This document shows positions 58,640 to 64,000 of a DNA stretch of 64,000 bases, one piece after another. The DNA is from Cordilura impudica (taxonomy: Eukaryota; Arthropoda; Insecta; Diptera; Scathophagidae), in NCBI GenBank assembly GCA_963682025.1, contig OY821519.1, forward strand, positions 187,859,253-187,923,252. The letters run 5' to 3'. The number at the start of each line of letters is the position of its first letter. Position 1 is the stretch's first letter. A program made the translations under genes and the position numbers. Under the pieces are notes generated by a model. That model did no database searches, was not told the origin of the DNA, and was given only the letters and a program-made list of their open reading frames with translations.

Positions 58640-59330
58640 CTAAAAGGAAAATAATGCGTTGAAGACAAAGAGTGCACAATAAGAAGTCTTTGCTGATACT
58701 GTTGACAGTTCAAAAAGATCAGTCAACTTCATTTTGAAAGATATCATGTGTCTCAAATGCGTCAAATCTTGATTGACATAAGCAATGCTTTATGAATATC
58801 AAAACGATGTACAATACATCATTACGGGTGATCCAAATGCTTTCAAATAACAGGTTTCTTCTATTTCCTTGGTATGGTGTATTTTGTCTTCCTTCTATCG
58901 GGCCAAACTGTTAACTGTTTACAAGGAATATTAATTGAGTATTATGCGTCGTTTGCGTGAAACTATTCGCAAGAATAGGCCAGAATTAAGATATGACAAG
59001 TTTTGGTTTTTGCAGCGTCTCACAGAGCATTGGTTCTTCGAGAACATTTCGCACAAAATCCGAGTAATAACGTCCCACGACCACCATATTTGCGACTTCT
59101 GATTATTCAACAAACTCGAAAAACCACTTTTGGGACCACATTTTAAATCGATCGAGACGATAAAAGCCAAAGCGCTGTGCGCTTTGAAGGCCAATCCGAA
59201 TATCGACTTTAGCAACTATTTCGAGGATTGAAAACTTCAGCATACTTTACAGACGATGAAATTTATTTGAAGGAATAAATAAATATTTTAAATTTTTTAA
59301 CAAAAGTCACCTTATTATTTGAACACAGAC
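58640..59330 (+). pseudogene. mariner transposase relic, C-terminal half, with element end
   Basis: Reads, over shifting frames, VNFILKDIM..., KEYYLSIMRRLRETIRKNRP-like residues (the first Tyr codon is now a stop), FWFL, then SHRALVLREHF, NPSNNVPRPPY, LFNKLEKPLLGPHFKSIETI and FSNYFEDWK. These are the successive catalytic-domain blocks of a mariner-family transposase in correct order. The ending TCACCTTATTATTTGAACAC (59308-59327) may be the terminal repeat. Several stops and shifts make it inactive. Confidence 0.75.
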
Positions 59331-59856
59331 GCCTTATATGGTGGAAAACTTTTATGTGGGATCTGAGCCTAAACGGACTACCAGATCAGGAAGGGATTAT
59401 TAGTGTTAATATGATTTGAAAGTGTAGCGTACATTTGGTGGACAGAGACAACAGGATTGTTTTTTATTATTACCAGACGAGTACAGACAGACGTGAGCGG
59501 ACAATGACAGACAGACATTTATTTTTTTGAGAGAGATTTCTGTTGCAGCAGCCGTAGAGTAAAGTTGAAATCGGAAAGTTGTATTTCTTTTCAAGATGAA
59601 CTAAAGTTGTAAAAGTGAATTTCTATAAAGTATTTTACTTCATTAATATTAAAATACTAAATCATATCCTAGACAATAAGCCATTAAAATTAAATTAAAA
59701 GTGTTAAACACCATACCTAAATTTAACCAAAAGTGTTTTTACTGATATAAATATATAGAAGTCTTTAAACTTCGAGATAAAATCCCACACTTATGATCTA
59801 AATATAGCTGTTTTTTTAAGATAATATTACGATTATAATTCTTAAAAACTTGAATC
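59331..59856. other. noncoding stretch
   Basis: Nothing recognised. Confidence 0.4.
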
Positions 59857-60663
59857 ATTATACCCTATACCACTATGTGGTTTGGGTATAATGACTTTGT
59901 GCTGCTGTTTGTAACAACCAAAAATATTTGACCTAGACCCATCTTTAATTATACCGATCGAATCAGAATCACTTTCTGAGTTGATTTAACAATGTCCGTC
60001 CGTCCGTCCGTCCGTCCGTCCGTCCGTCCGTCCGTCTGTGTGTCCATGTAAAGCTTGTAATCAAACTGCAGGTCGCAAATATGAATATATTTTGATGAAA
60101 TTTAGTATATAAGCTTTTAGCGGCCATGGGATGAACGCTATTGAAATTGGTGAGAATCGGTCCATGTTCAGACCTAGCCCCCATACAAATTACCCATATG
60201 AAATCGACATAAATTGCCATAAGATCCAAATTGTCATATAGATCTTACTCAAATTGGGTTTGTATACGTTCATTACATCCACTAATGAGTAGTCCAAAAA
60301 TGATCCCTTTGACCCCATATAGCGCTGCTTCCCGATCTTCACTTAAATCTATTAAAAAACAAAAATATTGCACTGATTCTTCTCAAATTTTGTTTGTACA
60401 TATTTTTGCAAAATACAAGAGACTTTACCAAACATGATCAGGATCGGTCCATTTTTGGACCTAGCCCCTTTATAGATATAGCATCCGATATGAACTTTTT
60501 CATATCTGCAGCCAAAAAAATTAATAAAAATCCCACTCAAATTTGGTTTTTGCTTATTTTCAATGTCCAGTTAGTTGGGCCTAAGAGATAGGGTTTCTAA
60601 ACGCATGGTATAGGGTATCGTATAGTCGGTCTAGACCGACTATAATTTTCTTACTTGTTTTTT
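59857..60663 (+). mobile_element. non-autonomous Helentron, copy H2
   Basis: Nearly identical to H1 at 31632-32444 over its full length, with the same 5' TATACCCTATACCACTATG, GTCC run (about 59997-60035, roughly 3 units fewer), 3' palindrome GTCGGTCTAGACCGAC and TTCTTACTTGTTTT end. By eye only some 15-20 substitutions separate them. Confidence 0.78.
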
Positions 60664-63161
60664 ACTTATTTTTTTCCAAAACAATATATGTATATTGTTA
60701 TTCAATTGTCTATGGTTTTCAAGTCCGTTTGTTTTTTTTATTCTAGCAGTATCATGTGAGTACTCAAATTAAAATTATGATACCATTGAACTAAATTTTA
60801 CACTTTTTTGTTATACCGAGTTGAGGTTTCAAATTATACATTTATACATTATTAAACATAGTCATGGCTATTAACGGATTTATGCATGACGATTCTTTGT
60901 AGGAGCAATTTCACTTGAAGAAAACCCCTATTAATGAATTAATTCCATTGGTTAAACTGTTACTTGCAATTAATAAATTATATCCCTCATATCAATTCGA
61001 AAATATTATCGAAGCAATTGCTATCAAATGATGGTTAAAAATAAGGGTAAAAGGCACGTGTTTTACATGACAACTACCAAACACACAGTGATCTCTCTAT
61101 TGTGTGGGCTATGGGTCATTAAAAGAAAAGAAAAAAAAAACAGATGGTTGTTTTAACACAACTCAAATAATTCAACATTTATCACAAAAATTACTTTGTA
61201 TACAGCCAAACAAAATGAAAAATATATTTTGAAAAGAAGTAAATATTCTTGGTATTATTAATTATCAGCTTAAGAAAGAAATAAACAAAAAAACCATTGA
61301 CAAGCCGGAACGTATATTGACAATTTAGTGACACAGCCAAAGACTAATAAAACAAAGGGCCAAACATAAAAAGGAGACTCTGAAGAATAATGTAGACAAA
61401 CAGAAGAATACATTTAAGATGTACTACTTACTACTGACTTTACCTTGGCCACTACTATTCAGGTAGATTTTTTATTTTATTTTATTTTTATATTGAAAAC
61501 GTTGACATCCATAAAACGGTGGCTTCTAAATGGTAATGTTTTCCTATTTCAATATTTTATGTTTCGAAACACAAACTAAATAACTATTTCCCTTTGTCTC
61601 TACAGAGTTAGCATAAATTTATGACTTTTTTGTTTAAGAATCCGTGTAAACCTTATGAAATCTTTAAGGTTTTGTGGTCATTTGAGGTGAGTTTTTTGAT
61701 TTGTAACATTCAAGCTTATTATCGATTTATGTAAATTTTACTTAAAATAATTCTAAAAATTTTTTCTAAAACTAATTTATGAGTTTTGTGTATTTGACTT
61801 CGTAAGGTGTTAAATGGGTAGAAAAATTATGACAGGTTTTCAAAACTAAAGATATATAAATTTAGTTTGAAAATAATTTATTACTAATCAATCATTATTT
61901 TATAGGAAAAGATAAAAATGAAAAAAACAAACATAAATCTTAAACATAGAATATTATACACACGAATATCTTTTAATCATATCTCGTAAATAATTTTATA
62001 ATCTTAAAATATTGAAAATTATTTTCACACTTTATTTTTTAATTTTTATTTATTTACAGAAAAAAGTAAACGATAATGATGGCAACATTTGGATGGACTT
62101 CCGTTACAAATCTTTACAGTTACAAGAATTCACAACAATGCATTTTTTTAAAAGGAAATGTGTAAAATGCTTGTTTATTGAATTAATAAATATTTCATTA
62201 AAAAGTAAATATTAAAAAAAAATAAATAACATCGTTAATACCAATGTAATCTTTAGGAAGTGATTGCAGTCTCACAGTTTAAAAATATTGCATACATTAA
62301 TATATAAGTTTATTGGGCTTGAGGCCAATTTTTATTGTTGTTTTTTTATTTATTCAGTATTTCGCTATCCGCTGGATAGCATCTTCAGGAACATAATTTC
62401 TAAAAACGTATAACACAGAACGTTAATAACGTAATAACATAAAAAATATTGTATACGTTTCAACATGTAGGGTGAGACTCTTGCAAGACGAAATATTCAT
62501 TTTTATACCCTCCATACCATTCTGCAGAGGGTATATCTGTGGTTTTCTAGAATAACCGCGTATGTCATAAAATCAAAATGTTCAGGGGAGCCAAAAAATG
62601 AAATAATGTGCTCGATATAAAGTTTTTAGAACTTTTTATTTAACAGTCCTGCAGATATGGGTAATAAATAATTTATATACAATTTTGAGTCAAAAATCTT
62701 CAGATTAATAGATCCTAGAGAAGGATGAAAAAAAAACAATATGTAAATTACACCTAAAGTGTGTGCAGATAAAACAACTTATGTCGCCAAACGTCGTTTT
62801 CTTTGAAAAATAAAACTACCAATGCAAACACCCATGTAGACATAAGCTGTTGTTGCTTGAAAAATTATTTTTTTTTGTTCGTCAACAAAAAGTTAACGGG
62901 ACTTAGGATGAGAATATAACAACGTATCAAGAATAATAGTGACAAAAAATAACAGAAATAAACACATAAGTTTTTATAAGTGGTTATAAACTGAAAACTA
63001 ATCCAAAATTATTTTGGATTTTTTTCATTAATAACAACGTATGTCGTTTTCTGAGAAAATAATTTGTCACATACGTCGTTAGTGCTGCAAATTAATTTAA
63101 TAAACATTTAAGTTACGTCGTTATTTAAAGAAAAATCTCAGAAATGGTCAACATTAAAAAA
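60664..63161. other. long noncoding stretch with a Helentron-type start
   Basis: 62500-62540 has TTTATACCCTCCATACCATTC and GAGGGTATATCTG, the 5' plan of the 28.5-kb subfamily. Otherwise AT-rich without a recognised gene. Confidence 0.4.
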
Positions 63162-63225
63162 AAAACAAGTAAGAGTGTTAAATTCGGATGTGCCGTATCT
63201 TTGATAGCCTCCACCTCGGTTTGAG
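63162..63225 (-). mobile_element. Helentron-type 3' end
   Basis: AAACAAGTAAGAGTGTTAAA, hairpin TTCGGATGTGCCG, ATCTTTGATAGCCTCCACCT: the inverse of the block at 19600-19652 with the CTTACTTGTTT end preserved. Confidence 0.55.
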
Positions 63226-64000
63226 TCTTGATAATAAAAGTAAATGAAAAAGTAAACAATTTGTTAAACTTAATACCAAATTATTTCAGCAAATTCTTTG
63301 GGTTGGTTTTCGTCTTTTCTATTATTTCGGATTTATTTCGGTGTTTGCTTTTTGGTCATCGTGGTTGCTGATCGGCATGCATTTAGGTTATATACCTATG
63401 TATATGCATGCGTTTCCGGTTATATGACATAACTTCTCGTTTAATTCAGTTTTTGCTAATTAAATAGCTCGCCCTAACCTCCATTGCACAGGTAATGGTT
63501 GTGTAGGGTGGCTATATGCATTAAATCGTGCTAATTGGAGATGGCTGTATAGTTTCTTTTAACTGGCCAAATATTTCTTCATTGCGGCCATATAGGTCGG
63601 ATTGAGTAACAAAATAATAACAAAAAAAAACTCTCTCAATTTTTTTATTAAAATATTGCCATATTTGGAAAACATAGAGAATAAATTTATAATAATAAAT
63701 ATTCAAATTAGGGATGCCAAATTTTCATCCAAAAAAAATTGTGAAAATTTATACATAAAAAATAACATTCTCATCAAATTGCGTTTATTTATGTAACAGT
63801 TTTATGTTCGCAATTCTTAAATATTATTTGACGTTTTGTAAAATTAATTGAATTTAAATTAATGTTTTTTGTAGTGTGATTCTGTAAATTTTAACGATCC
63901 GACAATCGCAAAATATATCGACAGCTATTGTTGTTTGCACTAAGGATTAAGTGATTCACTAAGTACATACATCTTAACGACAGTCGACAAATCTATTTTT
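63226..64000. other. noncoding stretch
   Basis: Nothing recognised. Confidence 0.4.

Noticed and set aside
1..64000. LTR retrotransposons, tRNA or rRNA genes
   Set aside because: I found no paired long terminal repeats, Gag-Pol motifs of LTR type, or cloverleaf with A/B boxes that I could support by eye.

Overview
This window is AT-rich animal DNA, almost certainly from a fly (Diptera, possibly a calyptrate). Nearly all recognisable coding sequence belongs to transposable elements (piggyBac, Tc1, mariner, Jockey-type LINEs, Helitrons and Helentrons carrying GTCC microsatellites). The one host gene I recognise is a semaphorin whose first coding exons are split by a very large intron. There is no bacterial-style operon, CRISPR array, rRNA or convincing tRNA.

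Host gene. On the minus strand, a signal-peptide exon (38496-38643) joins in phase, across a 10.5-kb intron, to a 100-nt exon (27861-27960) that encodes the start of a Sema domain, most like semaphorin-5 (fly Sema5c). The next exon was not found, so positions 1-27860 are best read as the following intron (over 27 kb, if the exon really lies outside). Positions above 38643 are 5' UTR introns or upstream DNA.

Layout. 0.5-2.9 kb: complete piggyBac-like element with TTAA flanks, TIRs and a frameshifted transposase. 3.2-3.7 kb: Tc1 relic plus a small TIR element. 4.5-5.2 kb: two palindromes. 9.6-14.2 kb: a TIR repeat and, beside it, an intact full-length Jockey-type LINE (ORF1 and ORF2 overlapping at TAATG) with a 15-bp target-site duplication. 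15.6-18.7 kb: non-autonomous Helitron, decayed LINE and a foldback-like element made of inverted minisatellites. 21.2-25.2 kb: mariner-like relic and a second decayed LINE. 29.3-30.5 kb: relic of a conserved arthropod orphan gene. 31.3-33.1 kb: Helentron copies and a Helitron. 35.6-37.4 kb: Helitron with a tandem-repeat core. 41.3-45.7 kb: pogo-like MITE, Helitron helicase relic and two more Helitrons. 46.9-47.6 kb: Helentron. 49.3-50.7 kb: TIR element with a nested LINE fragment. 52.3-60.7 kb: Helentron copies, MITEs and mariner relics.

The elements form a layered insertion record. Several boundaries (TTAA; 15-bp and 13-bp target duplications; TC...CTAG Helitron ends; TA flanks) can be read directly. 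Candidate recent insertions are the Jockey element and the near-identical Helentron pair at 31.6 and 59.9 kb. Everything was read by eye. Family names rest on motif recognition, and copy identities are estimates.
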